Source: Candidatus Omnitrophota bacterium (lineage in GTDB: Bacteria; Omnitrophota; Gorgyraeia; Gygaellales; Profunditerraquicolaceae). Taken from it: a stretch of 7,501 bases of DNA. The notes under the pieces are model-generated. The model was not told the DNA's origin, searched no databases, and saw only the letters and a list, made by a program, of their open reading frames with translations. The stretch covers positions 1 through 7,501 of the forward strand of contig JAKQSG010000073.1 of the NCBI GenBank assembly GCA_029563245.1, given 5' to 3'. Shown piece by piece: positions 1-6,023 of the stretch (its first letter is position 1; the number at the start of each line of letters is the position of its first letter). The position numbers were made by a program, and so were the translations under genes.

Positions 1-111
1 TCTATCAAGTAAGCAAATATCTTCAAAATAATCTTTTACACGGAAAATCACAGTATCTGTCGGCACTACAATAAGTTAACAGAATTTATTGCACAAAATT
101 CGGGAAAGCTT

Positions 112-150
112 CTAAAATAAGCCTATCCTTAAGAATACCGGAGAATAGGC
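112..150 (-). terminator. Likely intrinsic terminator after the secreted-protein gene
   Basis: On the minus strand a hairpin with a 6-bp stem (GCCTAT/ATAGGC, arms 145-150 and 121-126) is followed immediately by TTATTTTAG. After one mismatch the stem can add two or three further pairs (127-130 with 141-144). It lies 38 bases beyond the stop codon of the 188-739 gene, as expected for its transcript end. The U-tract is interrupted by one A, so termination may be incomplete. The downstream side on the plus strand is only weakly T-rich, so it reads better as a minus-strand terminator. Confidence 0.55.
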
Positions 151-187
151 TAACTCTTTACAAATACTCTAGTTAGATAATAAAATA

Positions 188-739
188 TTATGAAAACATT
201 GCCCCGATCCCCAGGTATTTAACCCCACTAAAATTAGTATAACATAATTGCCGTCGGGAATCAAGGCAGTACGATCCTCCTCTGCTGGTATTGACTCTGG
301 TAAGCCCGCCGGCACTGGTATTAATAACATTATTACCGATACCTGCGCCAGTCCAGGTCCATCCGGGCTCGCTTGCCCACAGGTTTAAGTTTGCGGTATT
401 TACGCCTCCTATACCTTGACTATACTGATCAGAAAATAACCTAATCTGGGAATCTCCATGGCCTCCCTTTACTTCCAATTTGGCAACAGGAGAAGCTGTA
501 CCGATACCGACTCTTCCTTCTACCACCAAATCAGCTTCTGCACTTACCTGAATACCCCAGGTATAGCTTGAGGTATTAAAATAGTTATCTCCGATAGCAA
601 TCTTCCTTGCCCTTAATTCGTCATAACTGCCGCAGGGAGAAGGATAATAAGTAGTAATTGTAATAGTCTCCGCAGCAGTAGCACCGGAGCAGAAAAATAA
701 AATTGAAAATAGGGCAAAGTTCAAGAGATTTCTTTTCAT
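188..739 (-). CDS. Small secreted protein with TTYYPSP N-terminal motif and tail-fibre-like GIGT motif
   Basis: The 183-residue protein is exported but of unknown function. Residues 1-23 form a classical signal peptide: basic MKRN, a hydrophobic stretch, and a cleavage site near ATA/TAA at 21-23. The mature protein opens with ETITITTYYPSPCGSYDELR. I recall this opening from many Omnitrophota secreted proteins; that is from memory and unsearched. Residues 50-75 (GDNYFN...ADLVVEG) lead into VGIGTASPVAKLEV at 77-90. This resembles the GIGT-SP-AKL-V repeat found before trimeric tail-fibre or surface-fibre domains, here present once. The rest is glycine-, serine- and asparagine-rich with two late cysteines (C158, C166) that could form a disulfide. 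No S74 autochaperone peptidase follows, so it is short for a fibre protein. The ATG start is supported by AGGGGG five bases upstream. It lies 40 bases after mtaB and may be co-transcribed or have its own promoter. Confidence 0.8.
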   Translation of the reverse strand: MKRNLLNFALFSILFFCSGATAAETITITTYYPSPCGSYDELRARKIAIGDNYFNTSSYTWGIQVSAEADLVVEGRVGIGTASPVAKLEVKGGHGDSQIRLFSDQYSQGIGGVNTANLNLWASEPGWTWTGAGIGNNVINTSAGGLTRVNTSRGGSYCLDSRRQLCYTNFSGVKYLGIGAMFS

Positions 740-744
740 AAAAA

Positions 745-768
745 CCCCCTTTTTCTTATTTTATTATA
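745..768 (-). promoter_or_regulatory. Possible promoter -10 box and Shine-Dalgarno for the secreted-protein gene
   Basis: In the 40-base gap after mtaB the minus strand reads a perfect TATAAT at 763-768. A strong ribosome-binding site AGGGGG follows at 745-750, five bases before the ATG. Transcription from this -10 would begin near 756, giving a leader of about 17 bases. I find no convincing TTGACA-like -35 at 16-18 bases. A second TATAAT (786-791) overlaps the end of mtaB. The ribosome-binding site is firm; the promoter is only suggestive in this AT-rich gap. Confidence 0.35.
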
Positions 769-779
769 TCATCAAAAAC

Positions 780-1997
780 TTAAAAATTATAATAACTTGA
801 TATTAATCTCCCTTCAGCCATGCGCGATGGCCTACAAAAAATGAGTTGATTTTTCAAGTTATTGCCGGACTTAACCAAGAATTCGATATAATTTCGGGAG
901 TATCCTTCCCAATAAACAGGATCCTTTTTATTCCGGCCTTCGATTAAAACCTCTAAGTTCTTATTAAGAAACTGCCTTTTATATTTCATTGCACATTCTA
1001 TCTCTATGCTCTTAAGAGCGCCTATTCTGGCTGCCATTACCTTCGGGCTCAAACTTAATCGTAAATCTGCTGCCTTAGTTCCTTTTCTGGGAGAATAAGG
1101 AAAAATGTGCACTTTCAAGGGACAGATTTTTCTGATCAAGTTGACTGTATTTTGAAAATTTTCTTCACTCTCCCCGGGAAAACCCACCAAGACATCAGTT
1201 GTAATAGCGGCCTTAGGGATTAGAGTTTTTATTCTTTTGATTAGGGAAAGGTATTTACTGCTGGTGTACCTGCGGTTCATCGCTTTAAGGATTTGGTCGT
1301 CGCCGCTTTGAATCGGAATATGCAGATGAGGGCAAACTTTTTTGGACTTAGCTATTTTATTAATTAATTTATCCGACAGATCTCCCGCTTCTATTGAGCT
1401 TAAACGAATTCGTACAATATCCCTAACCGCCTCCAAGGCACTGATAAGACTAACTAAATCTTGTTTATCCTTTAAATCCCTGCCATAGGCCCCCAGGCAT
1501 ATGCCGGTTAAAACAAACTCTTTAAAACCCTTACCTGCCAAGAACTTTGCTTCCCTTAGGATCTCATCCAAAGGCCTGCTCCTTGACCTGCCGCGTACCA
1601 GAGGGACTTTACAATAAGAACAAAAATTGTTGCAGCCATCCTGAATCTTTAAAAACACCCGGGTATGCCCGGAAAAATTGCTTATCCCCTCGCAAAAAAA
1701 ATCTTTACTGACGATTAAACTTACCCCTTTTATTTGAGCAACCATAGGAGCATCTTTTTTTACGAGGCAGCCGGTAACAATAATTCTTGCGTGGGGGTTC
1801 TCCCTGATGCAGCGGCGGATAATCTCCCTGGACTTTCTATCGGCAGAAGAGGTTACTGAACAAGTATTAATAAGATAGGTACCTGCCTTGTGATTGCTCT
1901 TTGCTTCTTTAAAACCATGCCTTAAGAAGCGCTCGCGGATACTCTGGGTATCATACTGGTTAACCTTACAGCCTAATGTGTAAAATTTTATCTTCAA
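780..1997 (-). CDS. mtaB: tRNA t6A37 methylthiotransferase MtaB
   Basis: MtaB is a radical SAM methylthiotransferase that converts N6-threonylcarbamoyladenosine at position 37 of ANN-decoding tRNAs to the 2-methylthio form (ms2t6A). The N-terminal UPF0004 domain has its three cluster cysteines: C10 in TLGCKVNQYD (the MtaB signature), C46 in INTCSVTS and C77 in VTGCLVK. The radical SAM cluster is C122/C126/C129 in DGCNNFCSYCKVP, followed by the RGRSRSRP segment. The C-terminal 60 residues are a divergent TRAM-like RNA-binding region. At 405 residues it is slightly shorter than typical family members. The start is TTG. An in-frame stop lies five codons upstream with no ATG between, and the TTG overlaps the rsmE stop as TTGA, so translation is probably coupled. 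It is the third gene of the Memo-rsmE-mtaB run. tRNA-Ala upstream is not an expected substrate because it reads GCN codons. Confidence 0.93.
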   Translation of the reverse strand: MKIKFYTLGCKVNQYDTQSIRERFLRHGFKEAKSNHKAGTYLINTCSVTSSADRKSREIIRRCIRENPHARIIVTGCLVKKDAPMVAQIKGVSLIVSKDFFCEGISNFSGHTRVFLKIQDGCNNFCSYCKVPLVRGRSRSRPLDEILREAKFLAGKGFKEFVLTGICLGAYGRDLKDKQDLVSLISALEAVRDIVRIRLSSIEAGDLSDKLINKIAKSKKVCPHLHIPIQSGDDQILKAMNRRYTSSKYLSLIKRIKTLIPKAAITTDVLVGFPGESEENFQNTVNLIRKICPLKVHIFPYSPRKGTKAADLRLSLSPKVMAARIGALKSIEIECAMKYKRQFLNKNLEVLIEGRNKKDPVYWEGYSRNYIEFLVKSGNNLKNQLIFCRPSRMAEGRLISSYYNF

Positions 1998-2728
1998 GAT
2001 ATGGATAGTTTATTCCTGATAATGGCAGCTGCAGAAATAGCAGCAGTATCTACTCTTAGAACCAAATCTCCGAGGGAAACCGGGATAAAACCTGAGCTCT
2101 TTGCAGCTGTTACCTCCTCTTCAGAGAAATCGCCTTCCGGCCCGATTAGAACAAGTATATTGGAGGAATGCGCAGCTAACACTTCTTGTAACGGCTTTCT
2201 TGCCCCGCCTAATGTAGGAATGAGTTTTAAATCAAAATCTTGAGAAACAGCCAATAATTCATCGAATTTCTTTACCGGATCCACTAAAGGAATATTATTT
2301 CTCTGGCTCTGCTGAGAAGCAGACTCAGCGATCCTCTTCCAACGGATAAGGCGTTCTTCCTGTTTCTTGCGGTCTAGCTTGACCAAAACCCGCTTAGAGA
2401 TAAGCGGAATAATCCTGTCAACGCCTAACTGCGTAAGCTTATCAATAATATCGTCAAATTTTGCCTTCTTAGGAATAGCACAGGCTAAGGTAAGTTTAAT
2501 CCCGGAATTACCCTTATCCGGAAGTTTTCTTTTTATCACCTTAAGGGTAACTTTTTCGTCTAACCCCTGGATAATACAATAATATTCAATCCCTTGCTTA
2601 TCAAATAAGATAACCCCTTCTTTTAAACGCAGGCATAATACCCTTTTTATATGATGGGCCTTATCTTTATCCGTTATTACAATTATATTCCCGGAGATAA
2701 CCGGGCTGGGGCAGTAAAACCTGTTCAT
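1994..2728 (-). CDS. rsmE: 16S rRNA (uracil-1498-N3)-methyltransferase RsmE
   Basis: RsmE is a SAM-dependent SPOUT-fold enzyme that methylates N3 of U1498 in helix 44 of 16S rRNA, near the decoding centre. The 244 residues match the family's usual length. The N-terminal PUA-like RNA-binding domain carries KAHHIKRVLCLR (23-34). The middle has KLTQLGVDRIIPL (97-109) and RWKRIAESASQQSQRNNIP (129-147), all typical. The SAM-binding trefoil knot has LIGPEGDFSEEEV (194-206) and SLGDLVLRVDTAA (218-230). Two positions differ from the usual consensus: D200 replaces the second glycine of GPEGGF, and L222 stands where LGxR normally has arginine. The fold motifs are otherwise intact, so I expect an active enzyme. 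The ATG overlaps the stop of the Memo-AMMECR1 gene (ATGA), and the gene's own TGA overlaps the TTG of mtaB, indicating one polycistronic, translationally coupled unit. Confidence 0.95.
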   Translation of the reverse strand: MNRFYCPSPVISGNIIVITDKDKAHHIKRVLCLRLKEGVILFDKQGIEYYCIIQGLDEKVTLKVIKRKLPDKGNSGIKLTLACAIPKKAKFDDIIDKLTQLGVDRIIPLISKRVLVKLDRKKQEERLIRWKRIAESASQQSQRNNIPLVDPVKKFDELLAVSQDFDLKLIPTLGGARKPLQEVLAAHSSNILVLIGPEGDFSEEEVTAAKSSGFIPVSLGDLVLRVDTAAISAAAIIRNKLSIS

Positions 2729-4194
2729 AGCTCTTTTTCTGAAAAGACCTCTGCGGTAAAAGTGTAGATTTCAACATCATCGCCTTTCCATGCCTCTGGC
2801 GCAAGGCCGGCTTTATGGGCGCAGAGATTTGACATAAACTCATCCCTGCTCCAGCCGGTCTCTGTGGCCACCTGCGGAAGGAATACCCCGCTTCTAAAGC
2901 CCTTACGTATCAATACCCCGTCGATACCTAAACGGATATCATCGGGGTTATCGGTCTTTTTCATAGGCGACAATACTGAAATCTCGATATCAATATCCTT
3001 TAACTCCTCTAAGGTAACCTTGGAGAAACGCGGGTCACCCGTAGCCGACTCTATAGCCATATTCCTTATCGTTAAATACAAAGGCCCCCTTCCGATAATA
3101 TTGCCGATACATCCGCGCAGTTCACCGCGCTTATGCAAAGTAACAAAAGCTCCCAGCTCCTCAAGTAAAAACGGGTCTGTTTCGGTTAAGGGTAGCCTCT
3201 CGCCTGTTTTAAGATAATTTTCTATAGAGCTGCGTGCAATCTTAAGCAGTTTCTTCCTCTCCTCTTTGCTTAGCATGGCATTATCCTCTCTTTTACTGTC
3301 GATAACTATACTGGCATAACCTACGGTCCAAATCCCCTTGATCATTTTACCGGTAACCTTAGAAGAATTGGTATATTCAATAAGCCTGGGCTTATCATAC
3401 CCTAAATAGCTGCTCAGGCTAATCGCGCTAACCACGCCGAACCCGCCGCACATCTGCAGCTTCCCGTCGCGCAAGCCATAATAGAGCCCCTCTGCATCCA
3501 TATTGTTAATGAAAGAGACCGTCAGATTGTCAGTTTTTTCTGCCTCTTCAAAATCATAACCGTGATAAAGGTCTGTTGAGACTACTATCAACACATCCTT
3601 ACGGCTTCCGATTGCTTCTTTAAGCAAAAGCGCCAGCTTATTACATGCCGATAAAGTACAATCACCCGTAACTATAGGGACAATTTTAAACCCTTTTAGC
3701 GACTTTTGCAGAAACGGCAGCTGGACTTCAACGCTGTGTTCTTTTTCATAGGCAAGCGGCTGGAAGTATATGTCTTTTTCCTGGTTAAGCAGCTTACGGG
3801 CAAACTCCCTGTCTACCTCTATACTCCCAAGAGGAGTAATGAATTTTCCTTCCGGGTAAACAGAGATTCCGCTAAACCCGTAATGATGCCCGGTTCCGAT
3901 TATAACGACAGTCCTGTATTTATTAGGTTTCAGGAGCTTATACGCAGCGGAAGCGGCCTTGCCGGAAAAACCATACCCTGCATGGGGAACGATAAGAATG
4001 AATACGTCTGAATAAGATTTCTCTGGTTTGGCTTGAGAAATCAGGCTATCCAGCATTTTAGAGAGCTCTTTTGGATTATCGGGGTAAAATGTCCCTGCCG
4101 CAGAAGGCTCTTTTATGTTAGCGGGGTAAGATGGAGCGGGAAAATACGCTGCGACAAGAAAAAAAACTATGAATACTGTTAACTTATATTTCAT
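2725..4194 (-). CDS. Exported Memo-AMMECR1 fusion (AmmeMemoRadiSam system proteins B and A)
   Basis: This 489-residue protein joins two families that usually occur as separate genes. Residues 1-25 form a signal peptide (MKYK, hydrophobic core, PAPSYPA) with no lipobox, so it is predicted to be exported. Residues 26-300 are a Memo domain, related to class III extradiol dioxygenases. It keeps the metal-site elements: PHAGY (H71), GTGHH (H103/H104), EHSVEVQLPFL (H153), STDLYHG (H211) and MCGG (C249). Residues 307-485 are an AMMECR1 domain with LRGCIG (C362), GDPRF (386-390), ISVLSP (405-410) and LPQVATETGWSRDEF (439-453). The reaction is not settled for either family. The partner radical SAM protein of the AmmeMemoRadiSam trio is not next to it; the radical SAM gene upstream is a different type. 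I place the start at this ATG because the frame extends upstream only through the tRNA gene. GGAGGAG lies 16 bases upstream, an unusually long spacing. Confidence 0.93.
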   Translation of the reverse strand: MKYKLTVFIVFFLVAAYFPAPSYPANIKEPSAAGTFYPDNPKELSKMLDSLISQAKPEKSYSDVFILIVPHAGYGFSGKAASAAYKLLKPNKYRTVVIIGTGHHYGFSGISVYPEGKFITPLGSIEVDREFARKLLNQEKDIYFQPLAYEKEHSVEVQLPFLQKSLKGFKIVPIVTGDCTLSACNKLALLLKEAIGSRKDVLIVVSTDLYHGYDFEEAEKTDNLTVSFINNMDAEGLYYGLRDGKLQMCGGFGVVSAISLSSYLGYDKPRLIEYTNSSKVTGKMIKGIWTVGYASIVIDSKREDNAMLSKEERKKLLKIARSSIENYLKTGERLPLTETDPFLLEELGAFVTLHKRGELRGCIGNIIGRGPLYLTIRNMAIESATGDPRFSKVTLEELKDIDIEISVLSPMKKTDNPDDIRLGIDGVLIRKGFRSGVFLPQVATETGWSRDEFMSNLCAHKAGLAPEAWKGDDVEIYTFTAEVFSEKEL

Positions 4195-4210
4195 ATTATA
4201 AGCCGATGCG

Positions 4211-4249
4211 CTCCTCCAGCAGGGGCAATATGCCCGATTTCTGGTGGAG
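4211..4249 (-). promoter_or_regulatory. Leader hairpin pairing the Memo ribosome-binding site with the tRNA 3' end
   Basis: Between the tRNA and the Memo start, the minus-strand RNA can fold. CUCCACCAG (4249-4241), which includes the tRNA 3' acceptor end and CCA, pairs with CUGCUGGAG (4222-4214) in eight of nine positions with one C-C mismatch. Inside this, after a five-base bulge, GGGCA/UGCCC (4235-4231 with 4227-4223) forms a perfect 5-bp stem with a three-base loop. The second arm contains the first GGAG of the only good ribosome-binding site, GGAGGAG (4217-4211). Removing the tRNA by 3' processing would free that site. No U-run follows, so this is not a terminator. The pairing is visible; any regulatory effect is inference. 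Confidence 0.4.
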
Positions 4250-4317
4250 CTGAGCGGGATCGAACCGCTGGCCTCCTCGTTGCGAACGAGGCGCTCTCCC
4301 AACTGAGCTACAGCCCC
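4242..4317 (-). tRNA. tRNA-Ala (anticodon CGC), CCA encoded
   Basis: A complete cloverleaf can be read on the minus strand. The acceptor GGGGCTG pairs with CAGCTCC and contains the G3-U70 wobble that identifies alanine tRNAs (G at 4315, U from 4248). U8/A9, a D arm GCTC/GAGC, an anticodon stem CCTCG/CGAGG around the loop TTCGCAA, and a T arm with GGTTCGATCC are all present. The anticodon CGC (4284-4282) reads GCG. The discriminator is A (4245) and the CCA is encoded (4244-4242). The molecule is 76 bases with no anomalies and no intron. It sits behind its own promoter and directly upstream of the Memo-rsmE-mtaB operon, with which it may share a primary transcript. Confidence 0.98.
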
Positions 4318-4339
4318 ATATCTGCAAATTCAAATATTA

Positions 4340-4368
4340 ATTATAACCGCCTTATCCGAGGGTGTAAA
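4340..4368 (-). promoter_or_regulatory. Sigma70-type promoter for tRNA-Ala and the downstream operon
   Basis: The minus strand reads TTTACA (4368-4363), a 17-base spacer, then a perfect TATAAT (4345-4340). Predicted transcription begins near 4333, about 16 bases before the mature tRNA 5' end. No terminator is visible between the tRNA and the Memo gene, so this is the likely promoter for the whole tRNA-Memo-rsmE-mtaB unit. It lies in the 55-base gap after the radical SAM gene. The spacer contains GATAA and ends CGGT, features shared with the promoter at 5394-5422. Confidence 0.8.
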
Positions 4369-4372
4369 GAAT

Positions 4373-5335
4373 TTAATGCAGACTCTTAACTTTCCTGATA
4401 ATCCTCTCTCTATCGGCATTTGATACTTCTAAATTGAAATTAGGGTAAACTAAACGATAACTCTTTGATACGCCGCAACAAATCCGGTAAAGAGAGCAAA
4501 GCCTGCATTCTTTATAATAACCGTATTCCCTCCTTTGGGCCTCTCTGGTATCAACTACCTCTTCTCCCAAAAAATACCTGGTGTTATGAAGCAGTAATTC
4601 TTGTAACTCTGTAGACAACCATTCATATCCAGAGAGAACGCATAATGGAAAACCGGAAAAATGTAAACTGTCTTGGCCTCCCGGCTTAATTACTGCCTTT
4701 ATGCTTTTCAATAAATAGGGTCGGATTACCCTCAAAGGAAGCATCATTGATTTATACAAAGATGGAGCAATCCCTTTGCAAAGCATTAATTTAAGTTTGT
4801 GCTCAAAAACAGTATGGGCAAGTTTTTTCCTAAGGTAAAGACAAAAAGAGCTCAGATGCCGGTAATTAAATTTATTCACGACAGTATTAACACAGACCTC
4901 CAGCCCTGAGCTTTTTCCCGAAAGGATGAATTGGTCTATGTTCTCTAATGCCCTGCTCTGAAGGATATGGCAATTTTGGTTTTGGGATAAAGTATTCGCA
5001 ACCCTTGGTATATGGGAATGCACAGAAATATTAATCTGTTCAACACCGCAGGCTATTATCTTATCCAGGAAAGCGTAATCGCTTAACCTGGAGCCATTAG
5101 TCGTTACCTTTACCCGCAAGCCGCAATCTCTTGCTAAATCCAATATCTTTAGAATATCCGGCCTTATCAAGGACTCCCCGGTCATGAACATTACCGAATC
5201 ATGCCCAAGGCTCTTCATATTCTTAAATCCTCTCCTTAGGCTCCCTAGATCGGGATCGGATAATTTTTTCTTTAAATAATCGAGGCAAAAAAGGCAATTA
5301 AAATTGCACCGGTAGGTAACACCACTTACAATCAT
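4373..5335 (-). CDS. Radical SAM protein with C-terminal auxiliary cysteine cluster, substrate unknown
   Basis: This 320-residue protein is a radical SAM enzyme that I cannot assign to a characterised family. The cluster motif begins almost at the N-terminus: C10, C14 and C17 in YRCNFNCLFC, with an aromatic residue before the last cysteine as usual. The SAM-binding MTGESLIRPD (51-60) replaces the common GGEPL form. VTTNGSRL (77-84) and INISVHSH (101-108) are the expected later strands of the barrel. The C-terminal part carries FPLC (C232) and then C277, C280, C286 and C287 in ECRLCSLYRICCG, consistent with a SPASM or twitch-type auxiliary iron-sulfur site. Such sites are common in peptide- and carbohydrate-modifying members. 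It lacks the signature of the AmmeMemoRadiSam radical SAM protein, so proximity to the Memo fusion is not enough to call it that. It is transcribed from its own promoter, with GGGA eight bases before the ATG. Confidence 0.85.
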   Translation of the reverse strand: MIVSGVTYRCNFNCLFCLDYLKKKLSDPDLGSLRRGFKNMKSLGHDSVMFMTGESLIRPDILKILDLARDCGLRVKVTTNGSRLSDYAFLDKIIACGVEQINISVHSHIPRVANTLSQNQNCHILQSRALENIDQFILSGKSSGLEVCVNTVVNKFNYRHLSSFCLYLRKKLAHTVFEHKLKLMLCKGIAPSLYKSMMLPLRVIRPYLLKSIKAVIKPGGQDSLHFSGFPLCVLSGYEWLSTELQELLLHNTRYFLGEEVVDTREAQRREYGYYKECRLCSLYRICCGVSKSYRLVYPNFNLEVSNADRERIIRKVKSLH

Positions 5336-5393
5336 AGCGCTTCCCGCTTTTTATCTGCTCCTAATACAATAAACAAAAAAACTTTGTTTTATA

Positions 5394-5422
5394 ATTATAA
5401 CCGTATTATCATCAAGTGTAAA
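5394..5422 (-). promoter_or_regulatory. Sigma70-type promoter for the radical SAM gene
   Basis: The minus strand has TTTACA (5422-5417), 17 bases, then TATAAT (5399-5394), giving a start near 5387 and a leader of about 50 bases. The same -35, -10 and spacing occur in front of the tRNA. The two share TTTACAC, GATAA, and CGGTTATAATTA at identical offsets. The leader begins with an AT-rich 7-bp hairpin (5371-5377 with 5383-5389) of unclear meaning. The promoter separates the radical SAM gene from the pilin genes; I see no strong terminator between them. Confidence 0.75.
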
Positions 5423-5432
5423 GGAAGAATGA

Positions 5433-6023
5433 CTATTTATTAGCGCGTAGATACTGAAGAAGGTCTATGGTAGCCTGCATATTGATTTCGGGATTCTGAG
5501 GCGAGATTGTAGCAGAAGAAGAAGGATCCCAACGCGCAGCAATTAATAACTCAATATGATTGCCCTGGGTAAAGCCTGCCACTTTAGTAGGGTTAAAAGT
5601 TACTATCTTCTCAGAGAGCACTTCTCTATTTGCTGCGGAACATACACAGGTAGGATTTGACCCGCAATTAGCGCAATAGACCAGATTAGGACGGCTGAAT
5701 GTATAACTTACCCAGGTATCCGAGGAATCTTTTCTGCCGTTAGGGTTGCTATCTACAAGAAATGACAAAGAGGTATTAGCCACTATAGAGACAGCGGAGT
5801 TAGCCCCATATATCGTCTCATTCCCTATAGTCCTTAGCCCCTGTTTAGTTATATGTTCAAAACATAATGAAACCTCGTTCTGCAGCCTGGTCCTGCGGTC
5901 GGATGAAACTACATTATGACGGCTGAAAACATTTATACTGGTTATCCCTACAATGATAAGCCCGAAAATCACTATAACAATCAAAAGCTCCAACAAGGTT
6001 ACGGATTTATTTTTATGAGGCAT
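5433..6023 (-). CDS. Minor prepilin, PilW/GspJ-like, with cysteine cluster
   Basis: This is a 196-residue type IV prepilin-like protein, probably a minor pilin or pseudopilin of the priming complex. The leader MPHKNKS is followed by VTLLELLIVIVIFGLI. The expected Glu at mature +5 (E12) is present, but the -1 residue is serine and +1 is valine rather than the usual Gly/Phe. The globular part has the GspJ/PilW-like course VSYTFSRPNLVYC...EVLSEKIVTFN (about 105-144). Where relatives normally have a short loop, it carries four cysteines (C117, C120, C126, C128), spaced CxxC and CxC, which could form disulfides or bind a metal. The start overlaps the previous gene's stop (TAATG), so translation is coupled. 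The precise family name is inferred from size, order and the N-terminus. Confidence 0.88.
   Translation of the reverse strand: MPHKNKSVTLLELLIVIVIFGLIIVGITSINVFSRHNVVSSDRRTRLQNEVSLCFEHITKQGLRTIGNETIYGANSAVSIVANTSLSFLVDSNPNGRKDSSDTWVSYTFSRPNLVYCANCGSNPTCVCSAANREVLSEKIVTFNPTKVAGFTQGNHIELLIAARWDPSSSATISPQNPEINMQATIDLLQYLRANK

Noticed and set aside
1..74. Open frame on the plus strand (3-74, ending TAA) that could be the tail of a gene entering from the left, and an overlapping minus-strand open frame (from GTG at 64-66 to the edge, starting MPTDTVIFRVKDYF)
   Set aside because: Both are short, use opposite strands of the same DNA, have no recognisable motif, and the minus one lacks a ribosome-binding site. 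The sequence to the left is needed to decide.
818..832. Perfect small inverted repeat GCCAT/ATGGC near the 3' end of mtaB, considered as a terminator
   Set aside because: It is inside the coding region, the stem is only five pairs, and no U-run follows on the minus strand.
2001..4011. Plus-strand open frames opposite rsmE and the Memo-AMMECR1 gene (2001-2243, 2367-2582, 2864-3217, 3706-4011)
   Set aside because: They lie entirely inside well-identified minus-strand genes and resemble no known protein; antisense shadows.
4195..4302. An upstream ATG that would lengthen the Memo-AMMECR1 protein by 36 residues
   Set aside because: Those codons run through the tRNA-Ala gene and its 3' flank, and the signal peptide begins exactly at the ATG at 4194.
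4242..4317. tRNA gene as an integration site for a mobile element
   Set aside because: No integrase gene and no second copy of the tRNA 3' end longer than the short leader match are visible in the window.
4373..5335. The idea that the radical SAM protein is the missing third member of the AmmeMemoRadiSam trio
   Set aside because: It lacks that family's extended cysteine motif with a following QN pair, has its own promoter and a SPASM-like tail, and is separated from the fusion by a tRNA gene.
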